A stretch of DNA of 64,000 nt from Myoxocephalus aenaeus (GCA_038501785.1 JBAMJR010000084.1:1858501-1922500); one strand, 5' to 3'; shown: positions 23,466 to 37,925, counted from the first letter of the stretch. Made by a program: numbers and translations. The notes: generated by a model not told the origin, from the letters alone.

Positions 23466-25756
23466 GTGATCAGAGCCCTGATCACCTAATATTAAATAGT
23501 GTAATAACTCGTAGTACATTTTCAGCTACTTTCCTTTGAGGCATACAGTAAACAACTGAATGATGGGAGAGAACCCTGACAAACCTTTGGTCTTGTGCCT
23601 AAAACGCCTAAAGACTTGATTGGACTAACCTTAGCCTAACCAGCCATCAGCCCCAGGATGGAAAGCACATTTGGGCCTTTTCGGAATGTGTGAAATTACC
23701 AGTCCCACTGTGGTTGTGAGGGGAGGAGAGTCTGGAGCACCGGGATGTACCAGATGAGATGCCTTTCTCTTATGTAAGCATTACGTAGCACCAGGGTGGG
23801 GTTTATAAGTACGTAACTGTGGCTGCCGCTCAAAGTCTGTAGTATAAATTGGTAAATCATTGGCATATTTCGTTGGTGGTGTAACGTCTTTGGTATTACG
23901 GAGAGGTTTTGAAGGAGAGAGGAAGTTTAGGGATAAAATATGTCCTACTCCCTTGCGTATCTTTGCACCTGAAAAGAATCTGACAAGAAATGTGTAAGCC
24001 ACGCACAGACCTTTGCATTGAGCCTTGTTTGACAGTCTCAGTCCATATTTGCCATATTTGGATCTGAAGTGTTGTTGCCAGTTCCTCTTAATCTACACTT
24101 CATGTATGTTCACACACCAACGCGTATATATGCTTTGCATATCAATAGATGGCTTGTATTTGCTAATTGTTCCCATAAAGTACCTAGCAGCGCGAGCCGA
24201 GGAGGGCCTGCCCTGTGTATGAATAGCCCGTAATTGCAGCTCGATGGAAAACACTAATGCAGCTCGTAAAAAACAGGACAGGACACTTAAGACTGGTACA
24301 ATCACTCTTTCCAACAGACAAAGCCAAGAAAACGCACCATGCAGCGCACTCTTCAAGCCATCAGGCCTCTGACCCACAAACAAGTAGCAATCAATTCAAA
24401 GTGGTTTGTTTTTGTTGCTTTGCAATGCTACACTTTTCTCCATTGTATTCAAATTAATAAAAAAAAAAAAGGCTCCACAAAAGGAAGTGTGTTCATAACT
24501 CTAAATCTGTTTGACAGAGTGAGGGTTGCATTGTATAAAGTATTGCATTTGGAAGCTTGTAACCATAAAAATATGAATTTGACTATAAGTCATCAAGGCT
24601 GCAGAGAGAGAGAGAGAGCCTGAGCCTCTGGGTATTGTGTCTGACTCGTGCAAAGAAATGAACTGAGCGTGCACGCTGCAGTTATAGCAGATAAGGTGGT
24701 GCTGCAGGCCCTGCAAGCCGTTAACCATTTGATGGCCCATAAATTATTAATCTCTTTACAGTAGTCGTTCTGGCACACTGGTCCCCATTTTTGAGAAATG
24801 TCCAATGTGTACCCACTGAATTGAATCAGACCCAAAACAGCTTCAGGTCCAATTCCCAGTGAACTTTCACCATCCTTGTTTGTTGAAGAGTAAACCTAAG
24901 CAATGTCAACACAACTGGGGAAGTTTGTAGAGGGCCGTCTGGGTGAATGACACCAGGCTGCGGAGAACAGAACATGGACAACAATGCTGGGGGCTGCATT
25001 CAGGGGGCTTTTGAGTGGTAGTGATTTTTGGGCTGTGCGTGTGTGTGGGTGTGTGTACTGTGTGGGGGGAGCGATGTGTGGTTGCATGTGCACAGGTGTG
25101 TTATTTGGTCACTACAAACCAGTATCTGTGGTTATATTTCTGTGGTTATATTCCTTCCCGCCCATTTCTGAAATTCCCTCACTGTGCCTGACTCACGGTT
25201 CCCATGGGCTTCATTCTGCTGACTCGCCTTCCCGCCACTTTTGCTCCCCTTCTTCCTTTCACCGTCGAGTCCTCCCCCACTCAGTCTTTGTTGTGAACGA
25301 TGGCAACATTATTTTGACCCTCTTGTACTCATTATCCTCTGCGATGATGGTAATGAGTGTACGTCACTTTCGGGCAAAGCGCTGCAGGTTTTCCCCCTCT
25401 GGTGTTGTGTGTGTCTGTCCTCAAAAAACAAAGAGGAGCTTGTTAGGAGCTCACAATCAGTAGATTATGACTCTGTTGACTGACTGAGAAAGAAAGTGGG
25501 ATAAATGTCCGTGCGGTTTGTCGCCTCGTATTTCTGTGCATGAATGGGTATTTGTGTGCGTGGACAGTTTGTCGGCCTGTCTACCGTTTTTTGTGAAAGG
25601 GTTTCGGTGTGCCTTCTAAATAATTACGCTAATTTTTTACTTTCAATTTTGCACAAACTGTCCCAGGAACCCGGCTCAGGGTGTTCTATAGTTCATGAAC
25701 AACAGAAATAAATCTATAACAATGCATTTTATATATAGAAATATTAAATCAGAACG

Positions 25757-25840
25757 TTAAGTGCGACAACTAACAAGATCAGTGATGATCTTCTCAATTC
25801 ATGATTCTTAATTTAGTCCATAAAATGTCAAAAGATTGGG
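25757..25840 (-). repeat. Degenerate fragment of a teleost interspersed repeat
   Basis: ACAACTAACAAGATCAGTGA and TTAGTCCATAAAATGTCAAA match, reversed, the terminal part of the copy at 63512-63835 (there ATCATTAGTTGCAGC and TGATATTTTATAGACTAAAC). Confidence 0.45.
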
Positions 25841-26539
25841 AATTTGTATATATACAGTACGTATATACTTTATTGTGTGTGTTATTGTGCTTATTTATTT
25901 ATTTGATTGCCTTCCTAATGTAATTGCGCAAAGGTTATTTATGTTTCTCAATTGTTTGTTTTTTATTGTAAATTTACAAATGTATTAATTAAGTTATTTT
26001 CTATTTTGTGAATGTAATTTTGCCCCATCTAGTCTTCAGAAAATAGTACTACTGTTGAAGCAGTTGGTTCCCAGAAATGTCTGCCGTTTTTGCGACTACA
26101 TGTAGCACTTTTTCAGGGCGGTCGCTCTGTCAGCACATTCAACACTAGCATGGATTTGACGTTGAGTTCAATGTCTTTGGTGTGTCATTTCACTTGATTC
26201 CTCATCCAAAGTGACAATCACTCTTGCTATGGCTCACTCTGGGAATACTTCCTTAAATTTATTACACAACAACTGTGGGTCTGGATATTTTCCTCCCACA
26301 TCTATGTGACAGCTACAAGACCACAGAACAATAACCTGACGAGAGAAGAAATCAAGAGATGTGTCCAAGAGGGAGGGGAAAAATAAAATATCTGCTTTTG
26401 CCTGCAGTGACGGTGGAAATTATAACAGTGGTGTAAACGGTGTCTACCTGCGTTGACATATGTCTAACTCCTGCTGGTGGGTGTTTATACTCAAGATAAA
26501 AAAGGCAGTGGTCTTGAGGCACATCATGTGGTGCCAGCG

Positions 26540-26700
26540 TATTTTGTGACAAGTTTGATGAGAAATAGTGACAATGTCTAGACTTCCATGAAATCCATTG
26601 TGGATGTTTATAATCCTGGGAGGATGGATGTGTTTGTTTTGGGTGACCCCCTGACCTTTTGTCTACTGCCACCATCAAGCCCCATGTGTAATATGTATTT
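26540..26700 (+). repeat. Teleost interspersed repeat, degenerate copy
   Basis: GGGTGACCCCCTGACCTTTT, CTACTGCCACCATCAAG and CCTGGGAGGATGGATG resemble the common fish repeat that reads 'GGTGATCCCCTGACTTTTCC...AGCGCCACCA'. This is the opposite orientation of the copy at 14302-14535. The overlapping open frame on the minus strand comes from this repeat. Confidence 0.5.
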
Positions 26701-28424
26701 AATAAGACAGATTGCCATGCCGTTTGTAAAGCCATAGGCACATGGGGATACATTTGGGAGCGTATAGCCAGAATGGCAGCATTTTAAGGAGGTTTCTTTC
26801 TTCTTTTTTTATGATTTTGGGATGTAATGAACATTACAGCCTCTAGGTGGGCTCCAGGCTTTGAGTTTTGTTGGATAATTTCTGCAAACAACAAGCAGCA
26901 TGGTTGAGATGACATTTCCTCAGTTTTTTATTTAAAAAACAAACAAACAATCCTTGCAGTCAAAACTTCATTTGGTTTTGTCCTATCCAATTAAATAGTA
27001 CAGAAGGTAAAATGGCGTTCGTTTTGACACTAAGCTTTGCAACATGTGTAACATGTGAAATGGTGTAAACCGACTGTGAACCTTCCTGTCCTGGTTTACA
27101 TTTTCACTGTCCTTAGGCAGCCAGCCACCACATGCACTGTTTTCTTCATTCCTATTCCCTGCAGTCCTGCTCTTGCAGCACAACCCAGCCCCGTATCACA
27201 TTCCCGCTGTCCATCACTGGCACAAGGCCCCCGCTTAGCAGCAGAGAAAGTCCTCGGGGTCAGCTCATAATGGACCTAAATGCAGCTCATTATCCTGATA
27301 AGGCAGGGGCGGTGGCCGGGAAATGGCTGCCTGACTGGCTGGATGACAGCCACACAGCTTTGACAGGTAGACAGAGCTAGACACAGCCATGGCGGCTATC
27401 TGATGGACCCGGCTGACAGATCCAGTTGCACCGGCCTGCTGCTCTGAGCAATGGAAAGGGGTGGAAACTGGACGCCGCTGAGCCACACAATGATATCTCC
27501 AGTCCTGGCCCTCTGCTGTGTGATGGAGTGTTGTGAATATGACTCTGTCTTCCCTCCGGATGTGAGCACTGCAAAATGTATTAAGATTAATGAGTACATT
27601 TACATTTACAGTGTTGTAGGTATGGGACACATTAAGTTAGTGGGTGTTTATTGCATTGGGAGGATTTTTTTATTATTACAAAGATCAAGGGTGGGGAGTT
27701 TTTGCTCATTCTGTCTCAGTTTGCAATGAGAATATATATATATTACGGTTTTCAAGTAAATTACAACAAATTGACTATTTACTTTCCCTCTACTGTATGC
27801 TGTACCCAGAATATTTAACAAGAGGCTGTCCATTATTAAAATGACAACATTGAAAGAAAAGACCACATATTCATAATACACACATAATAATCATAAGACA
27901 TGTTCATGTATCTTTTCATTGTCCTACCAGCTTGAGGAGACCATTCCACATTATGCTAACATCCTATAGAAAGGGCAACGGGGGGTCAAAGGTTAAAAAA
28001 AATGTTTTAAGCAGGTGTAATTCACCTGATGTTAATGGATTAATGGAGTAATGTCCCTCGTCCTGTAAGATGTGTCCAGTTCTTGAAATGAAAAATGAAT
28101 ATGCATTTTGGAGCAACAGCTAAGCTTATCTTAGTTGATAAGGACCTTTTCACAGTGCGCATGCATGGTTTGCTCTCTGACTGTGTGGTTTCGACACACT
28201 TGGAGGAGGGCCACATTGCCTGGTCGCTATCAGGCCTTGCCATCAGGCAGGAGGAGGCGTGGGTGGGGGGTGGGAGGGGGAACTGTCAACAGTCCCAGGC
28301 CTCCGGGCATCTAAGTAGCCACAGATTCTCTTACAGCCAGATGTCAGCCATAAAAACCACCACACACTCTCACTGATCAACTTCTCTGTGTCTCGCTCAT
28401 CCATAACAGTATCCTCTCTGCCCT

Positions 28425-28427
<3 letters not shown>

Positions 28428-28484
<57 letters not shown>
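28428..28484. repeat. (GT)n microsatellite, 57 bp
   Basis: A pure GT array in the last kcnq1 intron. A CA array of similar size lies 400 bases to its right. Confidence 0.98.
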
Positions 28485-28486
<2 letters not shown>

Positions 28487-28873
28487 AGTGCCTCCAGTTT
28501 CTCTTTGTGTACACTGCCTGTGTGCGTCTCCGTGGTTGTGCGTGCGAGGGTGTGTGTGTGTGTCGGCCCGTGTTGATATGCCCGGTGGAGGCATGTTGGG
28601 CAGATGCCGACTTTCCGTCAGTGGGCGTTTGGCAGCCGTGGCAGAGGGGGATAAGAGGGCACGAGTGTCATTCAATGTACAAATCTGACTCCTCCCTCTT
28701 GCCTTTGGCACACACTGCTCTCGTATAGGGTGACGAGGTAAGAGATAGCCGCCACTAGTGCGCTTTGGGCACTACGCACACACACAGACACACACTCTTC
28801 TGTTCAGACACATACAGCGCACACAAGCGTCGAGGAAAGAAACCTGCACAAGCTAAATGCACCGATAGAAAAC

Positions 28874-28878
<5 letters not shown>

Positions 28879-28954
<76 letters not shown>
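28879..28954. repeat. (CA)n microsatellite, 76 bp
   Basis: A pure CA array complementary to the GT array at 28428-28484. Confidence 0.98.
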
Positions 28955-28956
<2 letters not shown>

Positions 28957-29719
28957 CTCATTTTACATGGTTTCATACCTTACAGTATATATTGTACCAA
29001 GCTTTCAAAAGGAGAGGTATTTTGAGGTTACAGAGGTATGTGACTTGATAAAGGTATGGTTGCTGAATAGGTATCACGCTGCTCAGCATATTCTACCGCA
29101 ATCGCTCAGAGCCATAATTTTGACAACGCATTCCTTGTGAAGTTAGCAATTTGCCATCTCCAGTGCAAGTCCACATTATCCATGTGCATATAGGCTACCT
29201 GCACAGCTTTTTTTGTTGTTGCTTCCAACAGATTTACAGTGTGCCTAAAGAGATTAGATTAGATTAGATGGTGATCTTGTGGGCCTTTTCATTGTCTGCT
29301 GCAGACTCGCTCCCCTCAACACCTTCGTAAGATGCAAAATACTTAATTACAGCTCCCTCTCAGACGTACAATTACAGCTGACTGCTTTCGGTCTTTTTGC
29401 ACACACACCGACAAAGGCATGGAATATCACATAAAGTCTCATCTGTCATTTGAACTTGAATGCAAGCCAAGACACCAGCTATGTATATGTCTGCTATCTC
29501 AGGTCGACATTGTTCAAATGAAGGCTCCTTGTTCACCTCTGATGAGAGAAGTGGGAGGAGGCAGCGAGAAATGGCAAAAAGAGACAGAAATGCGAGAAAG
29601 GGTGAGAGTTGACCTTTAGGTCCTGCTGAAGCAAGCTCTGTAAGTGAGGGGGCGGGTGGCTGAACTAAGTGGCTGATTCATTTCCCCGGAGACCCCCTTC
29701 CCCCAAGCCCGTGCAGACA

Positions 29720-29722
<3 letters not shown>

Positions 29723-29761
<39 letters not shown>
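29723..29761. repeat. (CA)n microsatellite
   Basis: A pure CA array of 39 bp. Confidence 0.97.
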
Positions 29762-29763
<2 letters not shown>

Positions 29764-31406
29764 CTCCCCTGTGGATGGGTCCAGTGATCCAGGTGCTGGC
29801 CTCTGCAGAGATGGCAACATGACCTCTGTTGACCCCGAGGGAGCCCAGCTGGGGTGGAAGGTCACGGCAGAATCCTCCCACTGTCTGTCTGTGTGTGTTT
29901 TTGGCTGTGAAGACCACAGGCGGAGCCTCAGGAAATATGGTTGCCCCTGGGCCCCGCCTGACCTCTTGTCTTTTTTTTTTTTTTTTTATACTTTGGACAA
30001 CAGAGAAGATCCGGAGAAAGGAGAAACCAAAGTCTGCAAAGTTCAGCTGAGTTCAGACGTGTAGGTGTCGGGCTGGAAGAATCCAGCAGCAGTTAAAAGG
30101 GAGTTAAAGTTTCAGTGCCGGCAGAACAAGAGGTTATATAAGGTCTAATACAGTTGATAGTTTGACTATACTGGAGATTGCTATATCTTTTTATGGTTTT
30201 GAATGTACCTCTTGTCCTTGACTACCTGTCAAACCAGGCCACATTTAAATGTGTCCAATCTCTGAATACACTTTTCTATCAACCTTGTGTTTGTTCAAGA
30301 CGAGGCCTCCAGCATTCAGCATCACACACATGAACTTGGCACGCAAATTAACTCGTTCTCCTCCCCCACCCGTCTTTCCACCATCCCTCCCTCCCTCCCT
30401 CCTCCTCCACCCCTGCCTCGTCGGTGTTTCCTTTCAGCTTGATGCTAAGTCAAGCAGCTGTCTTGTTTTGGGTTACGGTGAGTGCGCTCAGGTAACAAAA
30501 GCTCAGCGCTGCCCCGTCAGCACTCTCCCTCTGTCAGCAGTGTGCTGAGGCAGATGCTAGCTGAGGCTGAGACAGTGACGCGATGCCTGGAACCGACAGC
30601 ACTGAGGGTTTCATACATTAGAAATGATCCCTTTGTGAGTAAGATAAAAGGCCATACATTAGAAATGCTTGGTGGGAGAAGAAGCACTAGTGTCAGGACG
30701 TTTTTTTGTTCTATAATTACTCGCGTCTAAACATTTCTGGAAGAAGTTCAGTGGGCCTGATCAACTTTTTCCGGAATCAGGTCATTCCATCCTGACATAT
30801 ACATTGAGATGCACCTGTGGAAAGAAACTGTGAAGATGGTTCATAACTTTTACACTATTTTTCTCATATAATGGGGCTGAGCAGCCATTTGAATTGTGCT
30901 GCTCAGAGGCCCAGCTACTTTTTGTCACTTGTTGGGAGCCATTTATGGGTTAGGAGTTAGGAGTTATGGGTCAAAGGTTCCAATGTTCGTATGTCCATCC
31001 GAGATGCATGGGGCTGACGACATAAACTGAAGAGCAAGTCTTAATGATAAGTGGAAAACCCATTTGTAAAGGGCTCTAAGTTGGATTTACGTTTACTTTA
31101 ATAATCAAATGGACATGTGCAGCAGAGAGATGCGCTCTACTGTTGTGTGTTATGTGTGGTCCTGGCGCCAAACAAACAAAAGTAGCTTGGAAAAAGGAGT
31201 AAGTGAATTCCCCGTCACTTAAACGTAATGGGGCCCGCTGAGTGAGGAACGCCAGTATAGATGTGGCGCCGTGTCGTGAAAGTTGCACAGACATGATATA
31301 GACGGGTTTGCAAGCAGGAAACAGACGACAGCGTTTAAACACCAAGCATCTGCAGACTGAATAATTACAGACTGAACAGAGACAAAGATGGTAAAGATGC
31401 TTATGT

Positions 31407-31409
<3 letters not shown>

Positions 31410-31438
<29 letters not shown>
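31410..31438. repeat. (CA)n microsatellite
   Basis: A pure CA array of 29 bp. Confidence 0.95.
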
Positions 31439-31441
<3 letters not shown>

Positions 31442-34143
31442 GTGCAGTGAGGACAGCGGGGTTTTAAGGATGAAAAGGGATAGACTTTACACACTCAAGC
31501 TCACCCCCCCCTCCACTTTGTGGCGGTTCCAAACAGAGACCCGAAAGATACTCCTCACAAAGATGCTGAGTGGCAGGAAGAAAGGGAGAAAAGGGGCTCA
31601 AAGAGAAAGACGGAGTGGCACCTAGTAAAGGAAGAGACGGCGCGTCTTTACTACTTCCTGCTGCCTGGCAGCTGAAGCCGAGAGGAAGATCCGCGTCGCC
31701 TTTAGCCTCCTTAATTATGGCCAATTACAAGGGTAGCACGCCAGGACTTATTACACGGCAACCAAAGAGCCCCCCTCGAGTATGTTTGTGGGACCGAGGC
31801 ACATATTATGGCGGTTTAGCGCAGCAGCGTTTCCAAGGCCCGGGCTCCGAGGGGCCTTTGCAGTTCTCTTTTTGTGGTTTTAATGAGAACTGAAAGCATG
31901 AAAATGCAGCAGTAGCAATAGGCCCCCCTACTATAAATGAGCTGCACTCTTCCCTAGTTCACCAGAGGTAGCAGGGGGGACAATGCTCCTACACATGTGC
32001 CACTCCTCAAGCTACGTTATTATAGCGAGTGATGTCTTTATCATAATTGTGCATGATGGAGGGGTAAAAGGGCAACGAGACAAAAGGGGCTGAAATGGTG
32101 GTCCTCGAGATATTGCGTAATAGGAAGAGAACGAGCTGAATAAGGTCTCCTGTTATATCCCAATAAGTCCTGATATGCTGGAGGGGCAGTACGGTAAGTG
32201 TGTTCTTAGTGTATCAGTCTACTGTAGATGCAGAGATGAAATCCCATGTTTTTTATAGTTATTCTATATTTGTGCATATGACACCTTGGGTGATATTTTA
32301 TCCACCCTTTGCAGGACATTAATGGGGCGATGATAATGAAATCCAAGGTGCCGTATGATGAAATCTCTTTTGTTCATCGCCGAAGCTGATTGTATACTAT
32401 GTGATATTTAAATTTGACAGGGCTTCCAGCAATGGATCAGGTAAAAGTTGCTGTCTTGTCTTGTGACTGACTTAAACAGACGACATAATAGTTGGACCTT
32501 TAACCTTTATTAAGATTCATGAGACCTGGGTTGTGGCAACATACATAACTGTAATGTGTCTTCTCCTCTTCCATCTTCCCAAAGTTTTCTATTTCAAACT
32601 GGGTTGGAGAAAATATATAGGGTATATAGGGTTTATATAGAAAATAACGGTTAAATAAGAGATGCTTTGGCGCCCCAGCTCACAGCATCCCTTATATTAA
32701 CCGTAAAACAGTCATTGCATTGAGTCTTCAATCAGTAGGCCATCTTGCCTCACAGGGACATGGGAAAAGCAAACTTTGCGACATGTATACTAAAGAGTTT
32801 TATACTGTTCTTTAGAAACATACAAGTCTATTTCTTGGCACACATGATGCTCTACATCCCTCCTCCGGTTGGCCGGTGTTAATAGGGCTGTTTGAGGCCT
32901 CTCTTGGCTCTTTTGTGGCTTTGAGTGTTCGGACACCTCCTTGGCATGAGGTGTGAGGGCATGGCTGCTGGGGAGGGCCAAGTTTGTGTGTCGGTGACAC
33001 GGATTGAACAGAAGAGAGCTTGTCATGTGCCAGAGTGTGACAATGCAGCGTGATGGGGAGGTGGGTGGTCACTCCATTAGGACGCGTCATTCCCTCCGCT
33101 ATGAAACTTTATAGCACCTGATGATGTGGTGACTTCACATCATCCATAAAAACTAGAGTTTTCCCTCCTTGGTATGCCCTTAAGGTCGTGCGCACATGTG
33201 GATGTCTCATTGATGCCCCTTTGACTCAAATACTCATGTAATCATATAATTACTAAATTAGTGTTAGCAATAAAGAAAAGGAGTTGAACTGAATTAGATC
33301 AAGAGTGGTCAAATATGAACTGTATGCCCACAGTGGGCCTGATCATAAATTTCCATGGCACTTAATTTTTCTCCCCCTCCTTCCTTCCTTCCTTTCCTCC
33401 CTCCTCCAGCTGCAGACTTGACTTAGCATTAGCTTTTAGCGGTGCACGGAGATGTCGGTGGCACAGCATGCTAAGACAAAGCACCCTCTGATATCAAATC
33501 ACCTCATCTCCAGCTCACTGGGCCAGTTTTGGGGAGGAGGGGTTCCCAGACGTTGGAGGGCATTTCGGGCCTCTGATTTATCCCCCGGTGCTGCAAAAAA
33601 AAAAACTAGATGAATGCCTCGCAATAAGAGGAACATTGTTAAATCTCCAGCAAAGGAGGCGAGAGGAAGGAGAAAGATAGAGAGCAGGAAATAAAGCAGG
33701 TTAAGGAGACCTGTGGAGATACCCAGTGGAGTGGTGCCAGAGCTGTTGTACGTTTAGCGGGCTTTAGCTTATTTATGTGATAATAAGCAGGATTTGAACT
33801 GCATTTGAACCACAGAGATTACAATAAATGAAGTGAATCAAATCCCTAAATCAACATCTGCCTTCTGTCTAAGACACACATTTCCTTTTTCTCTTCCACA
33901 ATTTTTTTTGCGTAACAGTTTTTCCACAAACCGGTGCCCTACACCCCCGTATAGTGTGGAAACCGCTCTGACAGGAAGTTCACACCAAACGGGGGCTCTG
34001 ACGTCAGTTATCCATGACACATCCCGTCTGTCACCAGACTTCAGTCACCTCCGCTTGTTCTGTTAGTCCACGGCCACGTGCTTTCTATTCCAGCACCTGG
34101 ATTTGAACTTGAACTTGAGGTAGCACTTTATAATAACTACACG

Positions 34144-34614
34144 CTATTTAGCATTAGTTAAGCATGAGCATAGATAGTACTCACTTTAGATGAAATCACA
34201 GAACATACTTAACGAGTAGTAACTACCTGAATTAAATCATGAATTGCAGTATTAAAACATTTATAAAGCACATGTTCCCCAACCATTAGTGCATATCTAA
34301 ATCATTATATGTATAAATAAATGCATGAATAAATGACATTTAAATAATTGTTGTATAATTTACTAACACTTTATAAATGATTGTATTAATCATATAGAAG
34401 TCCTTAATACTTAAATTACAAATGGGGAATCGATCATTTATAAAAGTATGAAAACCCACTCATGAAACGCATAATAGCTTATAAATCAAGAATAAAACAT
34501 TTATAACTGTTTGTGAATTGCATACTAATGAGTTACTAATGAGTGTTTGTGTTGGAACAATGCTTTATAAATGATGAATTAAGTGTTTACTCATGCTTAA
34601 CTAATGCTAAATAG
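34144..34614. mobile_element. Non-autonomous element with 25-bp perfect terminal inverted repeats
   Basis: CTATTTAGCATTAGTTAAGC plus ATGAG at 34144-34168 is the exact reverse complement of 34590-34614. The 471-bp unit between the outer ends is very AT-rich and has several CATTTATAA/CTTTATAAATGA-like motifs, also partly inverted. No transposase frame is present, and no clear direct duplication flanks the arms, so the superfamily is undecided. It looks like a MITE or fold-back element. Confidence 0.75.
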
Positions 34615-35833
34615 TCAAATTTGTCATTTTACTGCTTTCTCTCTTCCACCTATTTCTCTCTCTCTCTCTCTCTTGCTCTCCCTCCCGTCGTCCCTGTCGC
34701 CCTCTTTATCACGTAAACACACACACACTTTCCCCAGACTGAGCTCATCTAATCGGCATCTTATCAGCCATCTTGTGAGCGTGCCATTGTTATGACTAGA
34801 GTTGTTTCTATTCCCAGAACAGGGCTGACACTGAAATAGAACATTCCCATGTAGCCTCTTCCATGCATTCCTCCAAATTCCAGTTTCAGTAAGTCATCAT
34901 CATCGTCCCGAGCCGCTCATCCCTGAGATCATCCTTGAGCTCATCCCTCCTACGAGGCTTTTGTTTTGAGCCGTGCCATTCTTGTGTATTAAAAACAATG
35001 AGCTGTGCCAAGATGAGATCGCTATTAGGCTGAGAAGCCTCAGACTCGTGCCACTTGAGTCCAAGTTGCAGTGGGATCTGTAAATGTTTAGCGTAATAAA
35101 AATGCAGATGCTCTGAAACGTTTGCAAGTGTTTATTAACTGCTCTAGCCTAAGCATGAAATTGAGCCATCTGATAACTGTGGAATACGACTCAGATGGAT
35201 GCGATTGGTGTTTTTCCCACCAGGAAGGCCTAAAAAGAGAGTAAGTTAGAGCCTGCAGGCCATCCCATGTATGTGTTAACCTCGCTACTCAGTAGTACAG
35301 ATGTGTACGCTACATCCTCTGTGTCATTGTCAATTTACACAAAGGCACGTTTTCATTACATTTCCTAACGAACGTTTCCGTCCAACATCAGCTTCCCCAT
35401 CCCTTCTCTTCTCCACTTTTTAAAGCCCACCTTTTAACATGTGGCCTCTCACCCACTAATGCTCCGAGCTACCAGTGCGAGAGAAACACAATGAGCCCGG
35501 AGGTCCGACTGTGTTCGCCTCTCCGCCCGGTGGAGCCTTTGATGGGGCCAGGGGTAGCCAGTGAGTGCGGAGCCTGGAGAGGCTAAAGGGGGTGCTCGGA
35601 GGGCAAGCAAGCAGCCGTTCCTCCCCTAAAACCTCGTAACTCCATCTTGGGTCATGAGCTAGGGGGAGAGGCAGGCACGTGCCACAGGAGCGCCGGAGGC
35701 CCCCCCGGCCCCGCTGTTGCTTTTGGACGATGCGGCGGTGCTAGCCCGCTATTGAGCCGGACCCGGTGTCGAGTTCTTCATGGGGCCTCCGAGATGAGAC
35801 GATGAGATTTTGTACAGGTGCTGGTGCCTAAAT

Positions 35834-35834
<1 letters not shown>

Positions 35835-35897
<63 letters not shown>
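35835..35897. repeat. (CA)n microsatellite, 63 bp
   Basis: A pure CA array just right of a GC-rich patch (about 35450-35770). Confidence 0.98.
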
Positions 35898-35899
<2 letters not shown>

Positions 35900-37710
35900 T
35901 CCCCAGGAAGATTTGCACAGCTGCGTGAAGGAGGCCGCTCCCTTGCCAAACGTAGCAGCGGCCCTCTGTGAAGTGCACTCCAACACACACACAGAGATGA
36001 AGAGCGGCTGCTCCTCATGCACCGGCACACACCACTCACAAGGCAGCGCAAGAAAAATAAGTTCAAGGGCCTGGGCTCCTATGACATTAATGACTCCAGA
36101 TTCGTCGTGTTCACTTCCGTCTTGTTTGTTTCCTTCTCTTTCATGACGATTTTGGTACTTCTGTGCAGTTTAATGGCGTTTGTATTTGTGTCAATATCTC
36201 TATATTCATGCACACAGTGTGTATTGCTACGAGGTGCGTTTGACTGTTGCAAGAGGAGCAGTCCTGTCGGTGTGGAGGCAGCGTGAGAGTCTCCTTTGTG
36301 CAGACAGGTAATCAGCTCACGACGCATGCAGTGGAAAGTTCCCGTCCGTTTTTTTTTTAAACGGATCTCTGGGAAATGATTCGTCATCGAGCGCTGCGGG
36401 CCTCACTGCCTCACGATGGGCAGAGCGGCAGCGCTGGAACATCTGTCTCTCTGTTTCTGTCCGTTTCTCCCGGCCCCCTCTCTTTTCTCTGCTTCTTCAT
36501 CGGTTTCATCAGATGAAAAAGCTGTGGATTTTCTACCCCTCTCACATTCCTACGTTGTTGTTTGTTTTGTTTTGTTCACTTACATCATTGAATTGGCAGA
36601 ATCAGCGTTGCCAAAAATGGTGATGTAAAATCCACAATCTACCAACCTCAATCATTTTTCATATGCAATTAATGTCAATGGTGCGTGATATGATACTCAG
36701 AGATTATTACTGTGGGCTCATCCATATACATGAAATGGCATGCCTCCAGGACCACAGTAAGAGCTGAACATAGCAGAACACAGAACAGGAGCATGCATTG
36801 AAGAGTTACATAAAGCACAAAATGTGCATGAAACAAACAATAAATAAGTGCAATGCAAAATAGACTTTGTATGTGCATGCATATAAGGCACGTGCTCTTC
36901 TTTAAAGCACTTTAAAATGCTCCACCAAAAAAAGTCAAACATTAATGGAAAACATTAGTGGTCTTTCCCGTCTTCACCCTTTGCACAAGCGCCCTCTCAT
37001 CCACAAAAATGAAGAGATCAAAACCACAGCACACATATCATGCCGCCCTCTACACACAGACACACACACTCTGTCTTTGACTTTTTTTTTGCCATTCGCC
37101 ACTCTGCCCGCCCGCCCTCCCCTTCCTCCTGTCAGCCCACTCCAGATGTGCGAGGACAGAGGGAGCCCAGTCATAGTCAGTCAGTCAGTCACTTTCTCCC
37201 CAGAGTGAGAGTGAAACACCACCTGTGTGTCTGTCTGCATAGGTTTAAATAAGCCAGAGCCGTAGCCCTCCAGCTCACCGCAGGCCAGCAACAAAGCCTC
37301 GCTGATCGCTTCCCAAGCTGGAGAGACAGTGAGGAGGGTTTTTTTATTTGCCATTGAGCTTCAAAATTCATATTTTATTAAAACAAATGACACAATCTGC
37401 TAGTTCCATGAGATCATTTCAACCTGTTTTTAATGCAAATCTACTTGTGTTCGCAGATTTCTTTTTTTGCACCTATTTGCATAAAGGACTTTTTTATATT
37501 CACAGATACAATTTTTGTGATGATTTGACAACTCTTTTTTTTTTTTATAAGACAAGATAATTAATGATAAGAAACGTGATAAATTGGACTGAAAGACTAC
37601 TGTGACGGGAGAGGACTAAACTTTTAAGTAGTTCAATTTGAAAATCTTAGTCATAATGAACAACACAACACATAATACCTATGAATACCTCTTTAAACGA
37701 TTTGATTAGG

Positions 37711-37773
37711 TAGTTTGCCAATACATATATGTATTTTGCATTTATACGACAGTAGTTTGCCAATACATATATG
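37711..37773. repeat. Direct repeat of a 21-bp word
   Basis: The word TAGTTTGCCAATACATATAT plus G occurs at 37711-37731 and again at 37753-37773. It is followed by TAGGTTTAGGCCACAAAACT and AAAGATCATGGTTTGGGTT, which resemble a known percomorph interspersed repeat. Confidence 0.85.
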
Positions 37774-37789
37774 AAACGTCGTAATTGTA

Positions 37790-37925
37790 AACATGTGGTT
37801 GATGTGAATTGAAACTGAAACACTTTGTTAGGTTTAGGCCACAAAACTACCTACTTTAGGTAAAGATCATGGTTTGGGTTCAAATAAGTCAATTTTGTTA
37901 CGTCATTTAGGTTTCATGAAAGACA
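37790..37925. repeat. Teleost interspersed repeat fragment (AGATCATGGTTTGGGTT type)
   Basis: TTAGGTTTAGGCCACAAAAC and AAGATCATGGTTTGGGTTCA match by memory a repeat common in spiny-rayed fish genomes. Confidence 0.5.

Noticed and set aside
26352..26753. 133-codon minus-strand frame
   Set aside because: It overlaps a degenerate teleost interspersed repeat and shows no protein family features.
29245..29270. GATTAGATTAGATTAGAT short array considered as a CRISPR or telomere-like repeat
   Set aside because: There are only about four units of a 5-base repeat, with no spacers. It is a small simple repeat in a vertebrate intron.
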